Source of the DNA: Hymenobacter sp. APR13
GTDB lineage: Bacteria > Bacteroidota > Bacteroidia > Cytophagales > Hymenobacteraceae
Direction: 5' to 3'
Length of the DNA: 64,000 bases
Assembly (NCBI RefSeq): GCF_000737515.1
Contig: NZ_CP006587.1
Location: forward strand, 124,001-188,000
Shown here: positions 38,813-47,171 of the stretch, in pieces
How the letters are laid out: each line of letters begins with the position of its first letter
Numbering within the stretch: the first letter of the stretch is position 1
Notes under the pieces: generated by a model
Databases searched by the model: none
Told to the model about the DNA's origin: nothing
The model's input: the letters and a program-made list of their open reading frames with translations, nothing else
Position numbers and translations under genes: made by a program

Positions 38813-41638
38813 TTAGTGCTGCACCAGCAACCGGATGGTCTGCTGCTGCTCGCCGGCCTGCAGGCGCACGAGGTACACCCCGTTGGCGAGGCCACTTACG
38901 GGCAGTTGCAGCTCGTGCGGGCCGCTGCTCTGGCGGGCCAGCACTACCGGCTTCTGCGCGCTGGCGCCCAGCAGGTTGGTAACCGTAACGGTAACGGGCG
39001 CTGCCGAAGTGAGCGTGTACTGCACCGTGGCGGTGGTAGCCACCGGGTTGGGAGCAGCAGTCAGGCGCAGGTCGGCGGTGGTGACGCGGCCTGGCTTGTT
39101 GCTCAGGACTACGGCTGCTGGCAGCTTCACACGGCGCGAGGTGTATACGCCGTATTCGCCGGGGCCGAGGGGCATGCGCATGTCCACATTGGTTACCGTA
39201 ATACTGTCGCCGCGCAGGTAGTTGTACCACTTGCCCGTGTTCGGGAACGACGGCGTGATGCTGTCAGCCTGCACCCCAAAGTTGCCTACCACTACCACAT
39301 TCATGCTTGGGTCGGTGATGCGGATGGTTTTCAGATTCACGCGGCCCGAGATAGTGAAGGTGCGCGACTCAAAAGCCGGCTCATTTATGCGCAGGGCGTT
39401 GAGGGCGGCGTACACGTTGTAGAGGCGGCGGCGGGCCGGCTCAGTCTGGTAGTTCCAGCGAATCGGTTTCTGGCCGGTGCGGCCGTTGAAGTTGATGCCT
39501 ACATCGTAGCCCAGTTCTCCAAACTGCCAAATCATCTTGGGGCCGGGAATGGTGAGGAAGAAGGCGGCAGCGGCCTCGGCCCGGGCCAGGGCCACAGGTA
39601 GTTCGCGCACGTTGTGGGCCGGGTTGGTAGCGTTGCCGGTGGTGAGGGCCTGCACAATCTGGCGCTCCTCGTCATGGCTTTCCATGTAGCTCACCAAGTT
39701 AGGCTGCTGGAACTGGCGGTTCTGGTAGCTGGTACCAATCAGGTTGGAGCTGGCACCATTGCCTTTGATGGCTTCGCCGTAGGCCCCGTGCATGTTGCCC
39801 CACAGCATCATGCCAGCATCTGCCAGCACTTTTTCCTCCGAGTTATCGGCGAAGTGCTCCAGGATGGAGTAATGCGTCGGGTCGATGGCCGTCATGTAGC
39901 TGTAGTAGTCGCGCCAGATGTCGATGCGTGACTGGTCGTAGGCGCCCCAGGCACCCACATCGTTTCCGGAGTTGCGCTGCGTGAAGCCTTTGCTCAGGTC
40001 GAAGCGGTAGCCGTCGATGCGGTACTCCTGCAGCCAGAAGCCCATCACCTGCTTGGAGAAATACTTGGTGAATGGCGACTCGTGGTTGAAATCGTAGCAC
40101 ACGTTGAAAGGGTGCGTAGCCGTGCGGTTAAACCACGGCGAGTCGGCTGAAGGATTGCCGCCATCGAAGTACATCTGTACCATGGGGCTCTGGCCACAGC
40201 TGTGGTTGAGTACCATGTCGAGCACTACCGCGAAACCACGGCGGTGGGCTTCGTCGATAAAGGACTTGAGGGCGTTCTTGGTGCCATAGTATTTGTCGGG
40301 AGCGAAGTAGAACGACGGGTTGTAGCCCCAGGAGTCGTTGCCTTCAAACTCGTTCACCGGCATCAACTCGATGCAGTTAACGCCCAAGCGCTTGAGGTAG
40401 CTGAGCGTATCCTGGAGGGTCTGGTAGTCGTGGCGCGCAATGAAGTCGCGCAGGTGCAGCTCATATACCACCAAGTCGGTACGCTTGGGGCGCTGGAAGT
40501 TGTTAACCTGCCACTGGTAGGGCGCCTGGTTGCTTTGCAGCACCGATACGATGCCCGTGGTCTGGCCCGTAGGGTAAGCCTTCAGGCTCGGATACGTCAC
40601 GGCCGGAATGAACCGGTCGTTGCTGGGGTCCAGTACTTTTTCAGCGTAAGGGTCAGCCACGCGCAGAATGCCATTTACCTCATACTGATAGGCATATTCC
40701 TGGCCTGGAGTCAAGTTGTCGATCTGTACCCACCAGCGGGCGTTGGCCGCGTCGGTGTCGGGCGTCTTCTTCATGAAGCCGGCCGTGGTCTGCTGCCAGT
40801 TGTTGAACTCGCCGAGCACATACACGAAGCTCTTGCCGGGCGCCGTGAGGCTCAGAATGGCCGACGTGCCACCATTGATGTAGGTGATGCCGTCTTTATT
40901 GGCACCGGCCGGCAGGGCGGCTACCGTCACCTGCGGACTCACTACCACCAGAACCGAGTCGGAGGCGGTTAGGGAGCCATTAGTGGCCGTGAAGCGTATT
41001 ACGTTGCGGCCTACCTGGCTTACCGTAACATTGGTGCTGAGCGAGGTACCCGTCTGCTGGGCCACCTGCGTGCCGTTTAGGCGGAAAGTGAGCTGAGCGC
41101 TGGCCGAGGCAATGCCCGTGACGGGCACCTGCGTGCCGGCCGGCACGAACTGCGCCGTGGTGGGCGAAGTGATGCGCGCGTCGAGGGCACTCTGCGAGAT
41201 GTTTACCAGAATGTCGCCGGCATCGCCGCGGCCCACCACCGAGCCATCGGCATTCTTGAAGATCATGGCCAGCTTCAGCATCTGCTCAGTGGCAGGAACG
41301 CCGTAGAACGTGCGCGGCGTGAAGCTGATGGTGTAGAGGTTGGGGTTGGTAGTGCTGCGCGTCATCTGCGCCGCCGGATCTGCCTGCCCGAACGAGGGGC
41401 TTTTGACGTACTTCCAGTCGGTGTTGCTGGTGCTGCGGTTGGTGATGACGCCGGTCCAGATGTAGACCGGGCCGGTGAATCCTGCTAATGCTCCATTGCC
41501 TTTAGTGGCATCGAAGGTCAGGGTGATAGGCGTGGTATCCTGAAAGAATACGGGCTCGGTGGTAACCACTTGGGCCCGCAAAACCGGCATTCCAGCCAGC
41601 ATTGCCACAAGACTGAGCAACAGTCGAAGTGTTTTCAT
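38813..41638 (-). CDS. T9SS-exported GH13 alpha-amylase-family enzyme
   Basis: 941 residues. Signal peptide MKTLRLLLSLVAMLAGMPVLRAQ; then Ig-like beta domains, an E-set/CBM48-like part (KSFVYVLGEFNNWQQT), and a GH13 barrel. The four conserved GH13 regions are visible: DMVLNHS, GYRFDLSKGF with the nucleophile Asp, SILEHF with the acid/base Glu, and ESHDEERQ. The C-terminus (LTAAPNPVATTATVQYTL ... GVYLVRLQAGEQQQTIRLLV) is a type A sorting domain. It should cleave alpha-glucans outside the cell; whether amylase, pullulanase or branching type is not decided. The gene is single, not in an operon with susCD. Confidence 0.9.
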   Translation of the reverse strand: MKTLRLLLSLVAMLAGMPVLRAQVVTTEPVFFQDTTPITLTFDATKGNGALAGFTGPVYIWTGVITNRSTSNTDWKYVKSPSFGQADPAAQMTRSTTNPNLYTISFTPRTFYGVPATEQMLKLAMIFKNADGSVVGRGDAGDILVNISQSALDARITSPTTAQFVPAGTQVPVTGIASASAQLTFRLNGTQVAQQTGTSLSTNVTVSQVGRNVIRFTATNGSLTASDSVLVVVSPQVTVAALPAGANKDGITYINGGTSAILSLTAPGKSFVYVLGEFNNWQQTTAGFMKKTPDTDAANARWWVQIDNLTPGQEYAYQYEVNGILRVADPYAEKVLDPSNDRFIPAVTYPSLKAYPTGQTTGIVSVLQSNQAPYQWQVNNFQRPKRTDLVVYELHLRDFIARHDYQTLQDTLSYLKRLGVNCIELMPVNEFEGNDSWGYNPSFYFAPDKYYGTKNALKSFIDEAHRRGFAVVLDMVLNHSCGQSPMVQMYFDGGNPSADSPWFNRTATHPFNVCYDFNHESPFTKYFSKQVMGFWLQEYRIDGYRFDLSKGFTQRNSGNDVGAWGAYDQSRIDIWRDYYSYMTAIDPTHYSILEHFADNSEEKVLADAGMMLWGNMHGAYGEAIKGNGASSNLIGTSYQNRQFQQPNLVSYMESHDEERQIVQALTTGNATNPAHNVRELPVALARAEAAAAFFLTIPGPKMIWQFGELGYDVGINFNGRTGQKPIRWNYQTEPARRRLYNVYAALNALRINEPAFESRTFTISGRVNLKTIRITDPSMNVVVVGNFGVQADSITPSFPNTGKWYNYLRGDSITVTNVDMRMPLGPGEYGVYTSRRVKLPAAVVLSNKPGRVTTADLRLTAAPNPVATTATVQYTLTSAAPVTVTVTNLLGASAQKPVVLARQSSGPHELQLPVSGLANGVYLVRLQAGEQQQTIRLLVQH

Positions 41639-41792
41639 GAAAAAGAAACTTGGGAATTTTTGGAAAGCGTCGGGGAGGCTACTAATGCCACATTGACCTG
41701 TTAGACAGCCTTAGAGCCGCTTTTCAGTGCAAGGTGGCATTAAAGATAATGCGCAGGTGAGCACTCACACAAACTGCAAACGCCTTTTCTCG

Positions 41793-41800
41793 TAGCTTTA
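41793..41800 (+). promoter_or_regulatory. Candidate -7 box for the DUF2279 gene
   Basis: TAGCTTTA matches seven of eight positions of TAnnTTTG, 24 bases before the TTG start at 41825. Confidence 0.4.
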
Positions 41801-41824
41801 AGCCCTTTTTAACCTGCCGCGGCC

Positions 41825-42820
41825 TTGCTCCCCTCTACTCCAATCTTTTCTGTACTGCTGGAGGCAGCCCCCCGGCCGCTTGGCAAGTGGGTGGCTGCCG
41901 CGCTGCTGGCCCTTCCTCTTGGAGCCACAGCGCAGGAAGCACCATTGGCTCCGCCGCCAGTGGCGGCTCCCCCGCTCGCCGCGGAGCCGCCGCTGGTCCG
42001 GCCCGACAGCAGCAGACTGAGCCGCCGCCTGCCGGTGCTGGCCGGGGGGCTGGCCGTCACGTACACAGGCCTGCTCTATGGCCTGAGCAAGGGCTGGTAC
42101 ACTGGTGAGCGAAGCTCGTTTCACTGGTTCAACGACCTGCCCGAGTGGAAGCAGATGGACAAGGTGGGCCACTTCTGGGGCGCCTTCCACGAAAGCCGCG
42201 GCGCAGTGGATATGCTGCGCTGGGCCGGGGTGCCCGAGCGCCGCGCCCTCTGGTATGGTGGCTTCGTGGGGTTTCTGCTGCAAAGCCCCATCGAGCTGCT
42301 CGACGGCCGCGACCCGGCTTACGGCGCCTCTGCTAGTGATCTGGCTGCTAACTTCCTGGGCTCGGCCGGCCTGATCGGGCAGCAGCTGGCCTGGGGCGAG
42401 GTACGCTTGATGCCTAAGTATTCGTTTCATACCACATCCTACGCTGCCCGCCGGCCCAACGTGCTGGGGCGTAGCCTGGCCGAGCAACACCTGAAAGACT
42501 ACAACGGCCAGACTTACTGGCTGTGCGCCGACGTGGGCGCCTGGCTGCCGGCCTCCTCGCGCTGGCCCCGCTGGCTGCAGCCGGCCGTGGGCTATGGCGC
42601 CCAGCAGATGCTGTTCAACGACCCCGACGCCAACGCCGCCGCGGGCCTGAACGCCTACCGTCAATACTACCTGTCGTTCGATATTGACCTGCGCCACATC
42701 CCAACCCGCAGCAAGCTCCTGCGCCGGGTGTTCTACGTGGCCAGCATCTTCCACCTGCCGGCCCCGGCCCTGGAGTGGAACCAGCGCCGCGGCTTCGTGA
42801 TGCGCGGCCTTTATTACTAA
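41825..42820 (+). CDS. DUF2279 family protein
   Basis: 331 residues from a TTG start; there is no in-frame ATG near the N-terminus, and the hydrophobic segment WVAAALLALPLGATAQ reads as a signal peptide, so the start is uncertain by a few codons. The body matches the DUF2279 type of Bacteroidota envelope proteins: WFNDLPEWKQMDKVGHFWGAFHESRGAVDML, then FQSPIELLDG-like LLQSPIELLDG, DLAANFLGS and YWLCADVGAWLP. Predicted membrane-associated; biochemical role unknown. Confidence 0.75.
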   Translation: MLPSTPIFSVLLEAAPRPLGKWVAAALLALPLGATAQEAPLAPPPVAAPPLAAEPPLVRPDSSRLSRRLPVLAGGLAVTYTGLLYGLSKGWYTGERSSFHWFNDLPEWKQMDKVGHFWGAFHESRGAVDMLRWAGVPERRALWYGGFVGFLLQSPIELLDGRDPAYGASASDLAANFLGSAGLIGQQLAWGEVRLMPKYSFHTTSYAARRPNVLGRSLAEQHLKDYNGQTYWLCADVGAWLPASSRWPRWLQPAVGYGAQQMLFNDPDANAAAGLNAYRQYYLSFDIDLRHIPTRSKLLRRVFYVASIFHLPAPALEWNQRRGFVMRGLYY

Positions 42821-42824
42821 ACCG

Positions 42825-43110
42825 AATCGCTAATTTTCGCTGATTGAGGTGATTCCGTTGATTTTTTTTGACTTTGGGGCTTGACGGCTGGCTGTAGTTG
42901 CAGGCAGCGGTGAGCGGTAGTTAGCTGTTGTATTGAGTGTATTGAGGTGCCGCAAGCAGGCATTGCAGTCAGCTGACAGTAGAAGCCGGCTGACAAAACC
43001 GGGGGCTTGTGCAGTTTCCGTGTCCGATTGGCGACCTTTGTCGTATTCATTGCCGGATGAGGCCGCAGAAAAATCAGCGAAATCACCTCAATCAGCGAAA
43101 ATCAGCGATT
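42825..43110. repeat. Widely spaced inverted repeat
   Basis: 30-bp arms (42825-42854 and 43081-43110) with one mismatch, made of AATCGCT and TTCGCTGATTGAGGTGATT. They bracket 226 bases with no gene and touch the flanking genes on both sides; the right arm ends two bases before the next ATG. Confidence 0.88.
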
Positions 43111-43111
43111 T

Positions 43112-44224
43112 ATGAACATTGGAGATAGAGTGCGCCTGCTGACCGGGCGCGAGCAAGGCATCGTCACCCGCATCCTCAGCGACGAGCTGGTGGAAGTAGC
43201 CATCGACAACGACTTCACGATTCCGGTGCTGCGCCGCGAGGTGGTGGTAGTGGCTGCCGATGAGGACAAGGCATTCGGCCGCCAGGGCCCGCCACCCGTG
43301 ACGCCCCACCGGGCCAAGGCGGGCAAGCACAAGCCCGCCAAACCGGCCCCAGCCTCGGCAGCTGCTTCGGCAGCCACTCCCGCATCCGGCAGTGCCCCTG
43401 CCAAAGCCGAGCAGCCGGCGCCGCCCAAAGCCACTGTGCCCCAGCCGGCCGCCAAAGGCCTGTACCTGGCCCTCAGCCACCAGTCGCCGGAGCTGCTGTC
43501 GGTTCACGTCATCAACAACACCGACCGGGAGGTGCTCTACACTTACGGCGAGGAAAACAAGGGCCGCTACCGCGCCCTGCGCGCCGACAAGCTCGGCGCC
43601 AAAGCCGTGAGCGGCGCCCTTGGCCACCTGCACCTCAAGGACTTCGACCAGTGGCCGGCGGCCGTGGTGCAGCTGCTGCCGCACCAGATCAACTCCGATA
43701 CGGCCTACGAGCTGCTCACCAAGCGCACTCAGTTCAAGGCCACCAGCTTCTACAGCAGCCGCCGCGAAGCGCCGGTGCTGGGCCGCGAAGCCTACCTGTT
43801 TCAGCTGGATGAGAAGCCGGCCGCGCCCGTAGCCCCTGAGAAGCTGGCCGAAACGCTGCAGGCCCAACTCAGCGGCAACGCCCCCGCCAAGCCGGCCGCC
43901 GTAGCGCCTGCCCCGGAGCCGGCCAAGGCCATCAAGGCCCCGCCACACGAAGTAGACCTGCACTTGGAAGCCCTACGCCCCGAAGGCGGCGAAGACCTCA
44001 GCAACACGGCTATTCTGAAGCTGCAGCTGGAGGTGTTCGAGGATACGCTGAGCCGGGCGCTGGCCACCAACATGCACGAAATCGTATTCATCCACGGCTC
44101 CGGCAGCGGCACGCTCCGCAAGGAAATCCACAAGCTGCTCAGCCGCAACAAGGACATCAAGTTCTTCGAGGACTCGAAGAAGGAGAAGTTCGGCTACGGC
44201 GCCACGCTGGTGCGACTGAAGTAA
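43112..44224 (+). CDS. DUF2027 and Smr-domain protein
   Basis: 370 residues. Residues 1-48 are a KOW-like beta domain (MNIGDRVRLLTGREQGIVTRI). An Ala/Pro/Lys-rich linker follows, then a DUF2027 domain at about 115-235 (LYLALSHQSPELLSVHVINNTDREVLYTYG). The C-terminal 85 residues are an Smr domain (HEVDLHLEALRP, EIVFIHGSGSGTLRKEIHKLL), a nuclease or nucleic-acid-binding fold also found in MutS2. The domain set is common in Bacteroidota, but the substrate (branched DNA or stalled-ribosome mRNA) is unknown. Confidence 0.85.
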   Translation: MNIGDRVRLLTGREQGIVTRILSDELVEVAIDNDFTIPVLRREVVVVAADEDKAFGRQGPPPVTPHRAKAGKHKPAKPAPASAAASAATPASGSAPAKAEQPAPPKATVPQPAAKGLYLALSHQSPELLSVHVINNTDREVLYTYGEENKGRYRALRADKLGAKAVSGALGHLHLKDFDQWPAAVVQLLPHQINSDTAYELLTKRTQFKATSFYSSRREAPVLGREAYLFQLDEKPAAPVAPEKLAETLQAQLSGNAPAKPAAVAPAPEPAKAIKAPPHEVDLHLEALRPEGGEDLSNTAILKLQLEVFEDTLSRALATNMHEIVFIHGSGSGTLRKEIHKLLSRNKDIKFFEDSKKEKFGYGATLVRLK

Positions 44225-44232
44225 CGGCGGGA

Positions 44233-44469
44233 CACCTCACCCCCTAGCCCCCTCTCCAAAAGAGAGGGGGAACTAGCTTTTAGTTTTTTAGAGCAAGCAA
44301 ACCGTTGAAATAGCAAAGCCCGCCAGAGCATCTAGCGGGCTTTGCTATTTCTAGAAATCTAGCAGCTAGTTCCTCCTCTCCTTTTTGGAGAGGGGGCTAG
44401 GGGGTGATGCCTATGCAAGTCAGCTAGAGCTAGAGCCCCTCTCTTTTGGAGAGGGGTTGGGGTGAGGTC
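44233..44469. repeat. Three copies of a CCCCTAGCCCCCTCT-type repeat
   Basis: Copies at about 44233-44279, 44364-44409 (inverted) and 44429-44469. Each centres on a short hairpin, cccctctcc-aaaa-gagagggg or its complement. The first two bracket the terminator at 44308-44350. Confidence 0.85.
44308..44350 (+). terminator. Terminator after the Smr-domain gene
   Basis: AAATAGCAAAGCCCGC with a perfect 16-bp complement and an 11-nt loop. It is nested inside the repeat above. Confidence 0.8.
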
Positions 44470-44476
44470 CGGGTGC

Positions 44477-44484
44477 TACATTTA
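44477..44484 (+). promoter_or_regulatory. Candidate -7 box of the M1 peptidase gene
   Basis: TACATTTA (seven of eight) lies only four bases before the ATG at 44489, so the mRNA would be leaderless if this box is used. Confidence 0.45.
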
Positions 44485-44488
44485 CCGC

Positions 44489-46351
44489 ATGAAACTCCCG
44501 CTACTCTTAGCCGCCTCCCTCCTGCCGCTCACCCTGGCTGCCCAGCAACTCCCCGTACCCGTCAATCTGCAGGCCACCTACGCCAAGGGCACCCGCTCCG
44601 AAACTGGCGCGCCCGGCCCGAAATACTGGCAGAACTCCGCCGAGTACGATATCAACGTCAGCTTCGACCCGGCTACGCGGCGCGTGGCGGGCACCGTGGA
44701 CATTGCTTACCAGAACGCCAGCCCCGATTCGCTGCGGCAGCTGCTGTTCAAGCTCTACCCCAACCTCTACCAGCAGGGCGCGCCCCGCGCCGGCCGCATT
44801 GCGCCCGAAGACGTGAGCGAGGGCATGAAAATCGAGGCCCTGAGCTTAGACGGGCAGACGCAGGATGTGAGCAAGCTGCGCGTGCAGGCCACCAACATGC
44901 CGGTGCGGCTGCCGAAGGCGCTGGGGCCGGGCCGGGCCGTGAAGGTGCGCGTGGCGTACTCGTACGTGCTCAACAAAGGCTCTCACATGCGTACCGGCGA
45001 AGTGGAAGCCAATTCCGCTTTCGTGGCCTACTTCTTCCCGCGGGTGGCCGTCTACGATGATATCGACGGCTGGAACCAGTTCGAGTACAACGGCTCACAG
45101 GAGTTCTACAACGACTTCTGCACGTTCCGGGCGGCCATTACGGTGCCGCGCAACTTCGTGGTGTGGGCCACCGGCGACCTGCTCAACCCCGATCAGACGC
45201 TCACCAAAAAATACGCCCAGCGCCTGCGCGATGCCGAGCGCAAAGACGCCCTCACCACCATCATCAGCGAGGCCGACCTCAAACGCCAGGACATCACCCA
45301 GCCCAACGCCCAGAACACTTGGCGCTTTGAGGCCAAGGACGTAGTCGACTTCGTGTTTGCCACCACCGACCACTACGTGTGGCAGGCCAGCAGCCTCGTG
45401 GTCGACCCGGCCACCCAGCGCCGCACCCGCGTCGATGCCGTGTACAATCCCAAACACAAGGACTTCGAGGAAGTGGCGCAGTTCAACCGCCGCACGGTGG
45501 AGGCCATGAGCTACACCTTCCCAAAGTGGCCCTTCCCCTACGCCCACGAAACCGTGTTCGACGGCCTCGACCAGATGGAGTACCCGATGATGGTGAACGA
45601 CAACCCCGTGGAAACCCGCGACGACGCCATCACCCTCACCGACCACGAGGTGTTCCACACCATGTTTCCGTTCTACATGGGCACCAACGAAACCAAGTAC
45701 GGCTGGATGGACGAGGGCTGGGCCACCATCGGCGAGTGGCTGATTTCGCCGCTCATTCAGCCGGGCTTTGTGGATGAGTACGGCATCGAACCCTACGCCA
45801 AGGGTTCGGCGCAGGAGTTCGACGTGCCCATCACCACGCTCAGCACCCAGCAGACCGGCACGGCGTTTTTCCTCAACTCCTACCCCAAGCCTGCGCTGGG
45901 CTACCTCTACGTGAAGGATTTGCTCGGCGACGAGCTGTTCACGAAGGCCCTGCACACCTACATCCGCAATTGGCACGGCAAGCACCCCATGCCCTACGAC
46001 TTCTTCAACTCCATGAACACCGGCGCGGGCCAGAACCTGAACTGGTTCTGGCAACGCTGGTTTTTCGACGGCGGCTACCCCGACCTGGCTATTGCTAACG
46101 TCACGAAAACCGCCACCGGCCACGACATCGTGGTGCAGGCCAAGGGCACCAAGCCCGTCCCCGTAGATCTGACCGTGACTTATACCGACGGCAAAACCGA
46201 GAAACTGCACCGCACCGTAGCTGCCTGGCAAGCCGGCAACACGAGCGTCACGGTGCCTGTGGCCACTACCAAAGCCGTGAAGCGCGTGGAGCTAGGCGGC
46301 ATATACGTGCCGGACAAGAACAAGGCGGATAACGTGTGGGAGGGGAAGTAA
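44489..46351 (+). CDS. M1-family metallopeptidase
   Basis: 620 residues. Signal peptide MKLPLLLAASLLPLTLAAQ; start chosen to place it first. The aminopeptidase N-like N-domain (YDINVSFDPATRRVAGTVDIAYQN) is followed by the gluzincin site: HEVFHTMFPF with both zinc His and the general base Glu, and the third ligand Glu 18 residues later in MDEGWA. The exopeptidase GxMEN motif is altered to DQMEYP, so endo- or atypical specificity is possible. Exported, likely periplasmic or surface bound. No T9SS domain at the C-terminus. Confidence 0.88.
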   Translation: MKLPLLLAASLLPLTLAAQQLPVPVNLQATYAKGTRSETGAPGPKYWQNSAEYDINVSFDPATRRVAGTVDIAYQNASPDSLRQLLFKLYPNLYQQGAPRAGRIAPEDVSEGMKIEALSLDGQTQDVSKLRVQATNMPVRLPKALGPGRAVKVRVAYSYVLNKGSHMRTGEVEANSAFVAYFFPRVAVYDDIDGWNQFEYNGSQEFYNDFCTFRAAITVPRNFVVWATGDLLNPDQTLTKKYAQRLRDAERKDALTTIISEADLKRQDITQPNAQNTWRFEAKDVVDFVFATTDHYVWQASSLVVDPATQRRTRVDAVYNPKHKDFEEVAQFNRRTVEAMSYTFPKWPFPYAHETVFDGLDQMEYPMMVNDNPVETRDDAITLTDHEVFHTMFPFYMGTNETKYGWMDEGWATIGEWLISPLIQPGFVDEYGIEPYAKGSAQEFDVPITTLSTQQTGTAFFLNSYPKPALGYLYVKDLLGDELFTKALHTYIRNWHGKHPMPYDFFNSMNTGAGQNLNWFWQRWFFDGGYPDLAIANVTKTATGHDIVVQAKGTKPVPVDLTVTYTDGKTEKLHRTVAAWQAGNTSVTVPVATTKAVKRVELGGIYVPDKNKADNVWEGK

Positions 46352-46457
46352 TATGGAATCTGCCAGTAAACAGCATCTAGGCTGAACAACGCTGGCACTG
46401 CTTTATTGGTAAGGCGGTTACATTCAGCGAGCGTTATCACTCACGTATTCTGTAGCT

Positions 46458-46805
46458 ATGGCCAACTTCCGTCTTTCCTTTGCAGCGGGCACTATTTTGC
46501 TGTTTGCATCAGCGGCTCACGCGCAAACGCAGCAACCGCAGGCCACCCAGCAGGCCGATGCTGCCCAGCAGCCGCAATCCGGCACTATTATCAAGATGCA
46601 ATGTCGCCCTAACCGCCTGTTACCTCACCAACAGCCACTTTATGTAGTTAATGGCAAACCCTTGAGAGAAGATTCTCTTCAGAGTATCAATCCCAATGAC
46701 ATAGAGAAGATTGACATTCTGAAGGACAAAAAGGCCGTGGAACGCTTCGGCCCAGCGGCCATAAATGGCGCCGTACTCATCACTACCAAGACAGGCAAGC
46801 GGTAA
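46458..46805 (+). CDS. Small orphan TonB-receptor plug-like protein
   Basis: 115 residues. Signal peptide MANFRLSFAAGTILLFASAAHAQ, a Gln/Ala-rich segment, then only a plug-like domain (PLYVVNGKPLREDSLQSINPNDIEKIDILKDKKAVERFGPAAINGAVLITTKTGKR). There is no beta-barrel, and the frame ends cleanly, so it is a stand-alone plug rather than a broken receptor. Such proteins occur in Bacteroidota with unknown function; interaction with TonB or with receptors is possible. Confidence 0.75.
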   Translation: MANFRLSFAAGTILLFASAAHAQTQQPQATQQADAAQQPQSGTIIKMQCRPNRLLPHQQPLYVVNGKPLREDSLQSINPNDIEKIDILKDKKAVERFGPAAINGAVLITTKTGKR

Positions 46806-46878
46806 ACACGCTTCTCACAGATCATGAAACGCTACCTCTCCACTTGCCACGACTTGTAGGTACCAACCTACAAGTCAG

Positions 46879-47115
46879 ATGAAACAACCTAAAAAGCGCT
46901 GGGCCTGGACGGCACGCCAGCGCGGCCGATTCCGCCTATACAGCAGCTTTAGCTACCAGTTCTATCATCCCAGCGCAAAATTTAATCGTCAGCTCTGGAA
47001 GCATAATCGAAGCCAAACCCGACAAGCGCTTATCCAGCTTCGGCAAGGAACAGACGAAGCGGAAATTCACTTTCCGTACCATCACAAGCACAGTGGCCAT
47101 TGGCTGTGGACTTAA
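46879..47115 (+). CDS. Small basic protein, hypothetical
   Basis: 78 residues, rich in Arg, Lys, Gln and aromatic residues (MKQPKKRWAWTARQRGRFRLYSSFSYQFYHPSAKF), with no membrane segment or known domain. It ends exactly where a strong terminator begins, which supports a real gene, but I have no homology evidence. The frame could also be chance. Confidence 0.45.
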   Translation: MKQPKKRWAWTARQRGRFRLYSSFSYQFYHPSAKFNRQLWKHNRSQTRQALIQLRQGTDEAEIHFPYHHKHSGHWLWT

Positions 47116-47157
47116 CAAAAAGAAAAGGGCGCCCGTTTGGGCGCCCTTTTCTTTTTG
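47116..47157. terminator. Bidirectional terminator
   Basis: CAAAAAGAAAAGGGCGCCC-GTTT-GGGCGCCCTTTTCTTTTTG: a perfect 19-bp stem between convergent genes, with A and T runs. Confidence 0.93.
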
Positions 47158-47171
47158 ATCAATATTACCCC

